Shown here piece after piece: positions 1 through 10,797 of a stretch of DNA of 64,000 nt. The first letter of the stretch is position 1. Each line of letters starts with the position of its first letter. The position numbers and the translations under genes were made by a program. The notes under the pieces were generated by a model. That model saw only the letters and a list, made by a program, of their open reading frames with translations, had not been told where the DNA came from and searched no databases. Source of the DNA: Neoconidiobolus thromboides FSU 785 (taxonomy: Eukaryota; Entomophthoromycota; Entomophthoromycetes; Entomophthorales; Neoconidiobolaceae); contig MU626264.1 in the NCBI GenBank assembly GCA_025603075.1, positions 158,531-222,530 of the forward strand, written 5' to 3'.

Positions 1-125
1 TGTTATAAAAAAAACTCTCAATGTTTTTCGTTTCTGTCTTGTACATTTTTTGCACGCAAATAATAGAATTTAGTTACATTTCAGACAAAAAAGATATTTC
101 CGATTTTAATGTTTTAATTTCAATA

Positions 126-232
126 TATGGGGATGTTTTTTTTTGGTTTCATCACCTTTTCGATTTCTTAAGTGCTGTTTGAGCAGAAAGATTGTTAATA
201 AAATTCTTGAATAAAAAAAATATATCCCCATA
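126..232 (+). mobile_element. MITE copy 1 (105-bp family)
   Basis: Ends TATGGGGATG and ATCCCCATA form terminal inverted repeats. The core is diverged (AAGTGCTGTTTGAG instead of AAGCGCTATTTGAG). Flanks are TA-rich, compatible with a TA target site. Confidence 0.85.
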
Positions 233-432
233 TGTTTTATGTTTTATAAATTATTTAAAGTCATAAAATTAAATCAAAATTATTATAAAAATATAAAATC
301 CATTTTTTATTTTAATATATAGTTTTATTATAAAAAATTATGTTCTATTATTTATTAACATGAAATAAAATACAATATAATATAATATAATAAGCAAATA
401 TAAAACTTATTTAATTATCAATAAGCTCAATA

Positions 433-537
433 TATGAGAGTGTTTTTTTTGGCTTCATTATTTTTTCCGTTTTTTAAGCGCTATTTGAGTGGAAAATATG
501 TTAGTAAAATTCTTAAATACAAAAATACATCCCCATA
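433..537 (+). mobile_element. MITE copy 2
   Basis: Left end drifted (TATGAGAGTG), right end ACATCCCCATA intact, core AAGCGCTATTTGAGTGG intact. Same orientation as copy 1. Confidence 0.85.
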
Positions 538-1665
538 TCTTTAAAACATATTTCTAATATATTGAACCAAGATTCTATGATTAGTCAAAAAAATAGACTA
601 AAAAGATTTTTATTTATTTATTTATATAAAAATAAAAACTATAAAAATATCGCAATGTTTAAAAAGTTAAAATTGTTTAACTAGATTCACACTTCTACAG
701 CTTTCATTCCACATTGACCCCTTATGTCCCTTTTTTCGTTCCCTTTTACTGCCGCAAGCATCTACAATACTTATAAGAGGTTTTTCGCTCATCAATTTAT
801 TAATGATACCCATAACCCCATCACCTCTATTAAATCTCTAACCTTGATCTCTTTGACTTAGTTAAGCCTAAAGAGGACTAAAATACTTTGAAGGGATTCT
901 GAGCCTACTAGTTTAATACCCTCCTTGTAACATTTTTGAAGAGTTATTTTTTTTTATATTGTTTTTATTTTGATAAATAAAGTACTTAGTGTCTAGACTT
1001 TTAAAGATGAAAAACTTTTATTAAATTAGCTTGAACATATTAAAAAAAAGGTATTAGAAAAAAACTTTTTAACAATTAAATCAAATAAGACACTCATGTT
1101 TTAAGTACTTTATTTATATTAAAACAATAGTTTTGATCCTTTCTATCAACAATTAATTGATTATAACCAATTTGCAAATTTTCATTGCAAAATTAGCCGC
1201 GAATTTTGTCCAAAAGAATCTAGATACATTTATAGTCATAGTAATTTCCGCCTAAAAATACACTAGACTATAAAAACTAATGGGCATTTATTCACTTAAA
1301 AAACAATGGAGAAAATTAAGAAATTGGGATAAGTGTTAAGGGGATTTTTTAGGTCCTAATATAAAAAGTAAAAGGAATAGTTTGGTATAGTTTTTTGAAT
1401 AATTCAAGACTGACTTTTAGCGGATCGGTGAATACTGAACGGGTGTTTTGTTAAAAGATCTAGTCCGAAAAAAGGCTTATGAGATTCAATAATAATTACT
1501 GTACATTATCTACCTAAAGTTTTTTTAAATTTTAACTTTATGATTACAAATCATAAATCAAAAAGCTACAGTAAACATTCACAACTTAAAACAAACTTAT
1601 AAAAATTTCCTATCAAATTATTGTAAAAAAACATATAATTTATTAAACTAAAAAGAATCAAAGAC
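538..1665. other. Intergenic, no gene seen
   Basis: AT-rich, with no convincing gene. The stretch at about 680-930 is visibly less AT-rich. Its minus strand (about 830 down to 680) reads open for some 45 codons and includes SMWNESC, which could be a coding relic, but I do not recognise a family. Confidence 0.4.
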
Positions 1666-2664
1666 CTAAGAACTAAAAGAAACTGGTGGTGAATGACTGA
1701 AAGAGTCTATAGTGATGGAGTCAAACCAAGATGAACCTGCTTTAGCCCAACCCATACCATAAACTGGGGAACAAGATAAGTGGATAGGAGAAGAGCTTAA
1801 AAGATTATTGTTACACTGGATATTATTGAATACATTTGACGATGTAAAAAAAGTTTCATTTATCGATATAAAATCATTTTGTTTATAACTCGATTTCGGT
1901 ATACATTTGATATGCTGATTTACTACTTCTTCCTTCAAGCTATCGTTGATACAATACCTTGAACCGAAACTTGGCTTTGGTTCTTTAATATATACACTGG
2001 GTTTAATGGTTACTGTATAATTTTTACCTTCGTTGTTATCCCAGTACTCATTATTACATACATTATATTGAATTGCAAATTTTAAACTATATTCCGCATT
2101 TACATCTTCGCTCGTTAACTTATCTTTTGGTAAGGTTAATACAAATTGAAATTGATCTTTATCTTGATTTATACTTTTATGATGATAAGCATCGATATGT
2201 GAAAATGAAGTCCAATTATCAAAGGTATATCTCACTATAACTTCTTTTTGAAAGGTTATATTGGTTACATTTATTAGCCCTTGAATTCTTGACTTATCTT
2301 TACTTAATTCGATACCTTCTAAATGAACCATATGATGATACCTATCTACAGTTGAATTGAAATTAGTCAATTTAATACTTAAAGGTATTTTCCCACTAAT
2401 AGATTGAGGACATAATGTTTTATCGAATCGCACTATTTTAGCTAATTCTTTACTTGAAAACTGGACACTTTTTAGTCCATGTTTACTATTAAAACTATCT
2501 TCTCTTTTTAATATCGGTTTAACAACTTCCCCCGAAATTTTACGTATTAATAGTTTTGGTTTAGGTTGAATCTGGGATTCAAAGATAGCATGAGTCAAAG
2601 ATAACGAAGTGGTAGGTACATGGTTTATTGTACTCAGTAAAGGAGGTGAGTAATTATAAAGCAT
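1666..2664 (-). CDS. CBM21 protein A, predicted PP1 glycogen-targeting subunit
   Basis: Intronless, 332 codons. A basic N-terminal motif, RKISGEVVKPILK (about residues 41-53), leads to KSVQF (65-69), which fits the RVxF docking motif for protein phosphatase 1. A conserved linker FDKTLCPQSISGKIPL follows. The CBM21 module covers about 113-222 and has hallmark strands VRYTFDNW, LKFAIQYNV and EYWDNNEGKNY; in this family the aromatic and Asn residues contact glycogen or starch. The C-terminal tail carries FGSRYCI (233-239) and SCSPVYGMGWAK (297-308), both echoed in the paralogues at 5735 and 7735. By family (yeast Gac1/Pig1-2, animal PPP1R3) it should direct PP1 to glycogen and so control glycogen synthase. 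That role is inferred. Family assignment is firm; the exact substrate is not. Confidence 0.9.
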   Translation of the reverse strand: MLYNYSPPLLSTINHVPTTSLSLTHAIFESQIQPKPKLLIRKISGEVVKPILKREDSFNSKHGLKSVQFSSKELAKIVRFDKTLCPQSISGKIPLSIKLTNFNSTVDRYHHMVHLEGIELSKDKSRIQGLINVTNITFQKEVIVRYTFDNWTSFSHIDAYHHKSINQDKDQFQFVLTLPKDKLTSEDVNAEYSLKFAIQYNVCNNEYWDNNEGKNYTVTIKPSVYIKEPKPSFGSRYCINDSLKEEVVNQHIKCIPKSSYKQNDFISINETFFTSSNVFNNIQCNNNLLSSSPIHLSCSPVYGMGWAKAGSSWFDSITIDSFSHSPPVSFSS

Positions 2665-5577
2665 ATTTTTTTAAAAAAAAAATAGAATAAAAAAAGCGTT
2701 ATCTCTGATAAAGCTAAAATTTATAATTTTCGTTGATTATGGGGAAAATTGATTATTATCAGGGGTAGATTTGAAGTTTCTAATGTTGTTTATATACTAA
2801 TTCAATAATTGTATTGACGTCGACATTAGCTCCAAATGATTGGTTCTATTCTTATCACTTTTAAAGATGGAGGGTAGATAAAGGGAGTTGGGTAAACTTG
2901 TGTTTGTCTTAAACTTTCATTTCACTCAAATTAAATGTAAGAATGAGCTCATTTCAATTTATTCTCTAGAACTACAGGATTTTAATATAACATTTAGCAG
3001 ATAACAACGCCATATTAATAAAACTATTCGTATGAGTTTAAATTTATGTTATTATTACAATTGTATAAACTTTATTACTACTTTATTAATAAATAATAAA
3101 TAGTAAAAATAATACACTTAAATTGATTGATGTTAGTTTGTTTTATAATTCAAGTTTTAACCACAAATTGATGTGAGATCATTAAAGTTACATTGATTAA
3201 TGAAATATAAATAGGAATATTTTAATAACAAAGTGAGCCAAAGTTTAGGGGGTGGGATTTTTACAGATAACGGTATAGTGTGGAACTAATTTTCCATTTA
3301 ATATTGCGATTTTTTAAATTCAGGCGGTGCTCTTATCTTTGAAACTATTAAAACTACTAAAACTATTAAAGCTATTAAAAATATAGTAATAATAAAATAT
3401 AATATCAATAAACTTTAAGATAACTATAATACTTTAACAGAAATCAAGTTTTCTTATCTATTTATTCATCAAATAGCTGATTAAAATGAACATCCTTAGA
3501 CTTATTATTACGTTATTAACAATAGTTATTTAACTTTATAATTTAATTGCACAAACATGGTTCAGTTTCAAGCATAAAGTTTTGGGATTGAAAATTCTAT
3601 AGAATCTTTTTTGGGTTATTTTTATAAATGCAGTCTATTTTTAGTTAACTTTATCCCTTAAACGTTTTAATAAACTTGGAGGTAGTAAAAATACTCTTAT
3701 CTAAGGCAAAAGCTTGTACCATTTAGTATTAATTTATTAAAGTACGGATGGTTTGTAATAACAAAAAGGATAAGATGGAATTATAATTAATAGTTTCTTA
3801 TCTATGAAAACAAACTAAGTAATAACCAAACATAATGATTTGTTTAGTATAAACTTACGTTTGAATTTAAGAGTTAACTGAAGTTGAGATTTCTAGGCGT
3901 GAGAAAAATTAATGGAAACAAGGGAATTATTTTATTTCATTTAATCTTATAAAGTTAAACCTTAAAATTTAGTACCTCCTTTTTGAAAAGGGGATAAGAA
4001 TAAGAGTATAATTTGATATTTTTGAATTATCATTGCAAAATGAGTTAAAATTAATAGTTAAATAGTTATAAGATTCATACTATTAAAACGTGGCAAAAAG
4101 TAGAGATTAGACGGTGTTATTTGTTGTCTATCAAATAAAAGCACCTTATAATTTATAACTTAAATGAAAATCGTGGCAAATGTTATTTACTTAATGATAT
4201 AACCTTAATATTAATGGTGGTTAAGTATAGCGATAAGATAAAATAGTGATTTGATAGTACATTGAGGGGGATATACTATTATCAATAATCGAAAATTAGA
4301 TTACAAAATTCATAAAAGAACTATAAGTATTATTTTAAAAGTTTTATACCAGATTATTCCCATGTTATTATTATTTTTGAAGGTTTACGTATTTTTATAT
4401 TTTTAAAGGGGATTGTTTAAAATTTATTAAAACTTGCTTGATTTTACCACGGTATTAATCATTTCAAACATTTTTAAACTTCATAACACCCTTTCACTAC
4501 ATATGATCTTTAATAAAATCATATTATATTTTATATGTTTTTTTACTATAAATGTTTAAAATGTTTGACTTTCTTTTATATTATAATAATCCTAAATTAT
4601 ACTATAAACAAATAAATGTTAAATTAAATTAGGCTTATCTTTTATAATTAAAGATAATAATTTCAGTGTTTGATATCAAAAAATCGAGCCCACTAAGCTA
4701 AGAGTGGTGTTTTATTAAGCAAAAGCAACAAATAAGGAGTATCTCATGATAATATTTTTTAAAATAGATCAAGATCATGTTATCTTTTAATAAATGCTTT
4801 ATAAAACTTAGTTTAACTCAAATCAAACTGTACAAATTTATCTATTTTACAGGCGTAAATTTTAATCCATCTGACTCATTTTTTACTTTTGATTGTTAGT
4901 GATCTAATCATATTTACCCTGAATTTTTCCCTGAGTTTTTCCCATGCTTTTACTTACAATTCAAAATAAGGTGATTAGAAATTAAAACCTTAATAAGTTA
5001 ACGTAATAAAATAAAACAAAGTAAACGAACGATCTTATTTAATATTTATTTAATATAATACAATGTTATTTTATGAATATTGTATTATATAAAGATTCAA
5101 ATAATATATTATTATTATCTCTATACTTACTTTTTTATCTTAATTATATTTAAGCCAATCGTTTAATTAGTTTAAGTATTATGTATTTTATCGCTTCTTC
5201 ATTTATTTTTTTATTAACATCAGATTAAGTTAAAAATTAATCAATTTTAACAATTCAAGCGTGTATTGATATTCTACTAATAATATCAAGAAGCTATTTA
5301 TCAATAATAGCAATTAATTAAATATAAGTATTGTTTAATTAAACACTAAAATAATCTTGTATAATATTTTATTTGTATTTTACTTTTGTAAGTTTGTTAG
5401 ACTCAGCTTTTTTGTTTTGAAGATAACAACGTTCTATTAAAAATAAACCGATAAATTGCATACTAAATTTAGCAATTTACATAATGTTTGCTTGTCCTTA
5501 TCTTATCGCATAAATTTAATAATTTATGAGGAGGATCCTAATAAATTTAGAAATCCAATTCTTAGGAACCCCAAAAG
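2665..5577. other. Long intergenic region between divergent CBM21 genes A and B
   Basis: About 3 kb of AT-rich DNA with no open reading frame worth calling, no MITE copy and no RNA gene seen. It holds the promoters of two divergently transcribed CBM21 genes. A GC-poor, TA-rich stretch dominates 4500-5400. Confidence 0.5.
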
Positions 5578-5586
5578 TATAAATAT
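5578..5586 (+). promoter_or_regulatory. TATA-like element of CBM21 gene B
   Basis: TATAAATAT lies about 150 bp upstream of the ATG at 5735, with a CCAAT pentamer about 20 bp further up (5555-5559). Their order and spacing fit a fungal core promoter; in DNA this AT-rich a TATA match alone is weak. Confidence 0.4.
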
Positions 5587-5734
5587 GAACTCAAACTACT
5601 CAACTTTTTTTTTAAATCTCTTTTAAATTGAAAATAGAAATCTCTATAGTTTCAACTTTAATTGTATTTATTTAACTAGTTCTTCACTTATAAACATCCA
5701 AACTTATTTAATTATCAACTTTATTTATTACAAC

Positions 5735-6796
5735 ATGTTGTCCGTATCACCTTCTGCTTTATTTCAATTCCAATCTCAACTACACAATGTCAGTGTCAAT
5801 ACTGTATCTGTTCCAGCTTACAAGCCAACTAAAAAAGTTATCATCCCTAAGATCGAGGTTATTAAACCCCTTGCTACTTCAATCCCAGTTCATACTACCA
5901 ATCAAACCAAATCGGCTTTAAAGTCACCAGTAAGACCAGGTCATTCAAGATCGAAGTCAGTAACATTTAATGAGGAGCTTACTAAGGTACGTACCTTTGA
6001 TAAACTATTATGTCCTCAAGCAGTAAGTGGTAAAGTTCCTTTATCAATCTCATGTCCTGATTTGCTTCATCTTCAACATCGTATATTTTCACAACAAGTC
6101 TGTTTAGAGTCTATTGCTTTAGATAGCTTATGTGCTAGTATTATTGGTAAGATTCGTGTCAACAATCTCGATTATGCTAAAAAAGTCATCTTAAGATATA
6201 CCTTTGATGATTGGAATACAACTCAAGAAAGTGAAGCTGCCTACTTTCGTTCTTTATCTCAAACTTCAAATGCACAAGATTTATTCAAATATAAGATAGA
6301 TATTCCAAAGAGTATTTTATTTACAAACAATCCTAAAAAGGTATTCAAGCTTCAATTTGCTATTCAATATAATGTAAGAGGTGAAGAGCACTGGGACAAT
6401 AACAACAATAACAACTACATTGTTGATGTCAACCCTTCCTATTATGTTAATGTTCAAGAAACAGATAAAACTTGTTCAGCTCCTATTCCAATCAGACCTG
6501 GTAATTCAAACAGAGTCCGTTCTAAATCTTTTGACAGTTCTTCTCCTGCACCTTCCTTATCTAATTTAATTCAAAATACAACTACCAACTCACCCTTTTC
6601 AACCCGCTATAGCTTTGAACAATCTTTAAAGTCTAGTAGATCGGCCAAGGTGGACCTTAAATCATTTTGCAATGAGGTTCAAGCTTTACAAAGTGAACAA
6701 ATCCGTTCTCAAGCACAAGTCCATTATGAGCCTGTGTCATGTTCTCCTATCAGTAACTACCAAAGCTTTGGATGGGGAAAATCATACTGTAATTAA
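5735..6796 (+). CDS. CBM21 protein B, predicted PP1 glycogen-targeting subunit
   Basis: Intronless, 353 codons, transcribed opposite to its two paralogues. Motifs in order: KSALK (59-63), RVxF-type KSVTF (74-78), conserved linker FDKLLCPQAVSGKVPL (88-103), and a CBM21 module at about 121-232 with LRYTFDDW, LQFAIQYNV and EEHWDNNNNNNY. The tail has RVRSKSFDSSS (260-270), a basophilic-kinase-like serine site also present in gene C; RYSFEQSLK (291-299), shared with A and C; and a terminal SCSP...FGWGKSY (335-351), shared with A. The start is the first ATG after a TATA-like box. Predicted role is recruitment of protein phosphatase 1 to glycogen. The poly-Asn at 222-227 sits exactly in the carbohydrate-contacting loop, where the paralogues have NNEGKN or NNQGRN. 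Confidence 0.9.
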   Translation: MLSVSPSALFQFQSQLHNVSVNTVSVPAYKPTKKVIIPKIEVIKPLATSIPVHTTNQTKSALKSPVRPGHSRSKSVTFNEELTKVRTFDKLLCPQAVSGKVPLSISCPDLLHLQHRIFSQQVCLESIALDSLCASIIGKIRVNNLDYAKKVILRYTFDDWNTTQESEAAYFRSLSQTSNAQDLFKYKIDIPKSILFTNNPKKVFKLQFAIQYNVRGEEHWDNNNNNNYIVDVNPSYYVNVQETDKTCSAPIPIRPGNSNRVRSKSFDSSSPAPSLSNLIQNTTTNSPFSTRYSFEQSLKSSRSAKVDLKSFCNEVQALQSEQIRSQAQVHYEPVSCSPISNYQSFGWGKSYCN

Positions 6797-7734
6797 TAAT
6801 TCTAAGCTGGGCTTATTAAAAGTTTTCTATGTTTATTTAATCATTGCTTTATTTAATTTTGTTCTAAAAGGACAGTTAATAAAAATAAAATGTTATGATC
6901 TCACTATTGCACTAAAATTTAAAGTATAAATTGTTCCTAGGTTAAATTAACGCTATAAAATTTAGAAGGTAAAGTTACATAGTTTCTATAAAAGTTATAT
7001 GAAATTAATTTATAATTAAATAAAGATAGAGTTTGGAAAAAAATAATAGAATAAATACGAAAAGGAGTTTAAAAATATATATACAGAAAAATAACACTTT
7101 AAAATAATACAAATTCTATAAAGAAAAAATTAATATCATTACAAATATTTATCTTATACCTTTCATTTTATACTTATATTGTGAAAAGAATAATTATAAA
7201 TCAAAACCAAAATGCTGTTACTTTTGGGGTATCATTAGTAAACTATTAGTAAGTAATAAATTAGAACTTCATTAAAAGTAAGTAGATTAGCCGAATAAAT
7301 GAAAATAAAATACTTGATTGTAGCATTTATAATATTTGAAGTAAATACGACAAACTATCATATTAAAAAAAATAAAATAATTAAAGTATATATGGAATGA
7401 TAAATACAAATTAATTTTTTTAATGATATCAGTTTGGAGTCACTTTTTTTATCTTTATAACATTGTTAATTCCTATATTGACCTCTTTCGAGTATTATAC
7501 TTGATTTTACTATTGAGAATAAAGCGATTTTCATATTTTTATTGTTTTAAAATGAAAATTGAGGTTTGGTTTTATTACCTCTTATCGCTTTATAATGAGA
7601 TAAGGATGATAAAAAGAAGAAATTATAAATCATTGATTTCTAAAAACAAAATAGAAAAAGCAGATGTAAAAATATAATATATTTTTAATAATACTAAATA
7701 AATTAAGACTAAAAACTAATACAATTCTTTTTTT
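6797..7734. other. Intergenic, convergent between CBM21 genes B and C
   Basis: AT-rich 3' flanks of two convergent genes. An 84-codon frame at 7423-7677 exists, but it is Ile/Leu/Tyr/Lys-rich as expected from random AT-rich DNA, and I do not call it. Confidence 0.5.
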
Positions 7735-8880
7735 TCAAGTATGTAAAGGTGAACTATTATTACTATTTCTATCCTCCATGGGAATAGAGTCATAAAAACT
7801 TTTACTAGTATTTGGTAAATTATAAAAATAAGGGCTAGTACTGGCATTAAAACTACCTGGTTCAAATTGAGCTTCATTCTCTGGTGATGGTGGGTCATAC
7901 AATAACCATCCATTAGTATTCTTGCCACTCGCTTTATTCATACTATCTACTTTAGAAATAATAGCCTCACTTCGGCTACCATTCTCTTGTTTAACATTAT
8001 TTTTAAATGAGTATCTAGCCCCAAATTGGGACTTTGTTTCATTTAGTCTAAAATTATCAGGTGAAGACAGATCAGGTGAAGCACCATAGCTTGAAGCTAA
8101 GTCAAAAGAATTACTACGTCTACCTTTTGGTAGTGGGATGGCTACACTTTGCTCCATATAATCTGGATCTACTTCAATGTTGGGTGTAATTTCTATAGAG
8201 TAATTTCTACCTTGATTGTTATCCCAGTATTCTTTTCCACAGCAATTAAATTGAATCGCAAATTTAATGGAATGAATTTCATCTGGGTCATTGCTTACTC
8301 GCATCTCTGGTGGGATCATTAAATCAAATCTAAATATATCTTGTTGTATAGCTGATAGATGTACAGGCCTTAAATATTTGGCATAAATGACTTGAAACGA
8401 TGTCCAATGATCAAAACTATACCGTACCAATACTTCCTTGGCAAAGCAAAGGTTTTGCACTCTTATCAAGCCTACTATTGCTGAGTTTTCTTTATCTAGT
8501 TCAATGCTTTCCAAAACAACGGGTAAACTTTCAAGGAAAGATGAATTACTAGAGAAATTGATTACTTTCATAGTCATAGGAATGATACCACTAACGGATT
8601 GAGGGCATTCTAATTTATCATAAGAACGTACACGTACCAAATTACTGGTGAAAGAAACTGCTTTTGGACTGTGAGGAGCACTACCATCGGTATAATGCTT
8701 TAATGCAGATTTTACTACTTCCCCGGATTTTTTTCTTACTAGTTTTGGACGGCCGTTTGGTGGACTTACAGTACCATTATTAGTATTAGATTGATTTAAG
8801 TTACGCTCATAAGTAGCGTGGGTAAATGAGATTTTGGTTGTGATTGGATCATTCAAAGTTTTTGGATAAAACATAATCAA
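7735..8880 (-). CDS. CBM21 protein C, predicted PP1 glycogen-targeting subunit
   Basis: Intronless, 381 codons. RKKSGEVVKSALK (49-61) is followed by RVxF-type KAVSF (73-77), the linker YDKLECPQSVSGIIP and a CBM21 module at about 121-232 with VRYSFDHW, IKFAIQFNCCG and EYWDNNQGRNY. After the module come RRSNSFD (254-260) and FGARYSF (286-292), both shared with paralogue B and the second also with A. The extreme C terminus differs from A and B: no SCSP-GWxK, but GWLLYDPPSPEN at about 324-335. It is the longest of the three. Predicted role as for genes A and B; differences in the tail suggest that the three subunits recruit or respond to different partners (inference). Confidence 0.9.
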   Translation of the reverse strand: MIMFYPKTLNDPITTKISFTHATYERNLNQSNTNNGTVSPPNGRPKLVRKKSGEVVKSALKHYTDGSAPHSPKAVSFTSNLVRVRSYDKLECPQSVSGIIPMTMKVINFSSNSSFLESLPVVLESIELDKENSAIVGLIRVQNLCFAKEVLVRYSFDHWTSFQVIYAKYLRPVHLSAIQQDIFRFDLMIPPEMRVSNDPDEIHSIKFAIQFNCCGKEYWDNNQGRNYSIEITPNIEVDPDYMEQSVAIPLPKGRRSNSFDLASSYGASPDLSSPDNFRLNETKSQFGARYSFKNNVKQENGSRSEAIISKVDSMNKASGKNTNGWLLYDPPSPENEAQFEPGSFNASTSPYFYNLPNTSKSFYDSIPMEDRNSNNSSPLHT

Positions 8881-9794
8881 AAAGTGAATAATTTCAATTT
8901 AAAAGGTTAAAAATAAAATAAACACATAAAGGTTTAAATCAGTTAAAAAAAGTTAACTTGATTTTTTCTCCCTTGCTTTTATCTTAGGGGGCATAACAAT
9001 GATGTCAAACATTGATTACTAAATTAAATTTGTTTTATAGGTGGAGTAAAAATCTGGTTGATTTAAAAATTTTACTGCCATAGCTTAAATTGTTTTGTAT
9101 ATAATAGAACCAATATGTGATATATAATTTGATTTTCCTTTATATTGTTATTTACTTTCATATTATTCAATCGATATTGGTATTTTTTATTTAACAATAA
9201 CAAAGTTTACAGTAATTAACACAAGCTGTTAATCCTTTTAAAAAGAGCAATATAATGTACGGGAATATTTTTTTCATTTCAGTATCTTGTCCAATTTTAA
9301 ATAGTCTAATTTTTTAAATTATCAGTTAGCTGATATACGAAAACATGCCTATAATATTTAAAACAAGCAGATATCACGATAAGGAGTTCCAAGGTACAAA
9401 TTACGATAAATTAATAATCAAAATTAATAATCAAAGCTTATCTTATGTGGTAAACTTTAGTTTACTAATATGAATAGTTTTGATTTATATTTTCAAAACT
9501 TTTGTCCATTATAAACTCTAGTTGCCATGTATATTAAATAGTAATACAAATTATTTAAAATAGCTAATAAAATTGAATTTATAATATATCATGTATGGAC
9601 CAATAAAATAGCCTGATTTACTATAAAAAGTAAATGACTGTATTTTATTTATAAGTCCAATAAAAAACTTTTGCAATTTTAGATTATTTAAATAGCGAAC
9701 AAAATGGAAACAAAAATTATCAAGTGTGATGCTTAAAAAGGTTAATTTGAAGCTATTGATTTATTACTCAACTCTTGTACTTTAAAATTCATTA
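8881..9794. other. Intergenic, no gene seen
   Basis: Upstream flank of CBM21 gene C. AT-rich; no ORF, RNA gene or repeat copy recognised before the MITE at 9795. Confidence 0.5.
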
Positions 9795-9899
9795 TATGGA
9801 AATGTATATTTTTGTTTAGGAACTTTACTAACAATCTTTTTGTTCAAATAGCGCTTAAAAAATGTAAAAAATGATGAAATTTAAAAAAACTTCCTTATA
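9795..9899 (-). mobile_element. MITE copy 3
   Basis: Reverse orientation, with core CAAATAGCGCTTAAAAAATG intact. Both termini are drifted (TATGGAAATG and CTTCCTTATA). Confidence 0.8.
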
Positions 9900-10425
9900 T
9901 TTATTCAAAAAAATTATTTGTTATTATTATATTATTTCCCTGTAATGATTATTACTTCACCAGCTTTATTCAAATTAATAAGAAACTTTAAAAAATATTT
10001 ATTTGGAGGATAGCATGTCAAGATAAATCTATATGTTTCTCAAAAAACTATTAGTCTATTCAGAAGCAAATACTAATACTAGTTTTTGTCATGTATTGAT
10101 TTCCCTATAATTCTATGTTTTTTTTAATTAATACAAACATGTGAAACTAACCTTTTAGAAATTTTAACAAAATTCCAAAAGAGGATGCCCCCTCAAATAA
10201 AATACTAGCTAAAAAAATAAGAGTAGAAGTGTAGGTAAGAAAAAAGAGTGATGTAAAAATAAAAAAATAGAATTACAAATGAAAGCTCGCATTCACTAAT
10301 GGCGACTTTAAACTATATGGATCAGTTTTCATTGATTTTTTATATATATTGTGTATTTTTATTATCCCCTTTTTATTAATTTATTATTAAGTATCAAATA
10401 AGCTATTAGTAACTCTATTTCAATT
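9900..10425. other. Intergenic, no gene seen
   Basis: AT-rich spacer between two MITE copies; nothing recognisable. Confidence 0.5.
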
Positions 10426-10531
10426 TATGGGAATGTTCTTTTTGGCTTCATCACTTTTTCTATGTTTTAAGCGCTATTTGAGCGGAAAAATTGTTAATAA
10501 AATTCTTAAACACAAAAATACGTCCCCTTAC
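10426..10531 (+). mobile_element. MITE copy 4
   Basis: Forward copy with TATGGGAATG at the left, core AAGCGCTATTTGAGCGG, and CGTCCCCTTA at the right. Confidence 0.85.
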
Positions 10532-10797
10532 TATATTTTCAAAATTATTGTGTTATAACAGCTATTTTTAACTATGGGTTGCACTATAGCAAGTGCTTTA
10601 TATTAATTTTAAATTAAAGTAAGAAAGTACATTAAGCTCAGTTAGAAAAAAGATAGTTTGATAAGTAATATCCATGCTCCTTTAAAAAAAAGCTCAGTAT
10701 TAAACAATTTTGTATAAAAAATAAGTCATCTTAAGAACTCTGGTTTGTTTATATTCAATGTCCAAACTAGTAAAGTAGGTCATAAATTAAAAGAAGA

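Noticed and set aside
7423-7677. 84-codon plus-strand frame between CBM21 genes B and C
   Set aside because: Lies in the convergent 3' region, low-complexity AT-rich composition, no recognisable motif.
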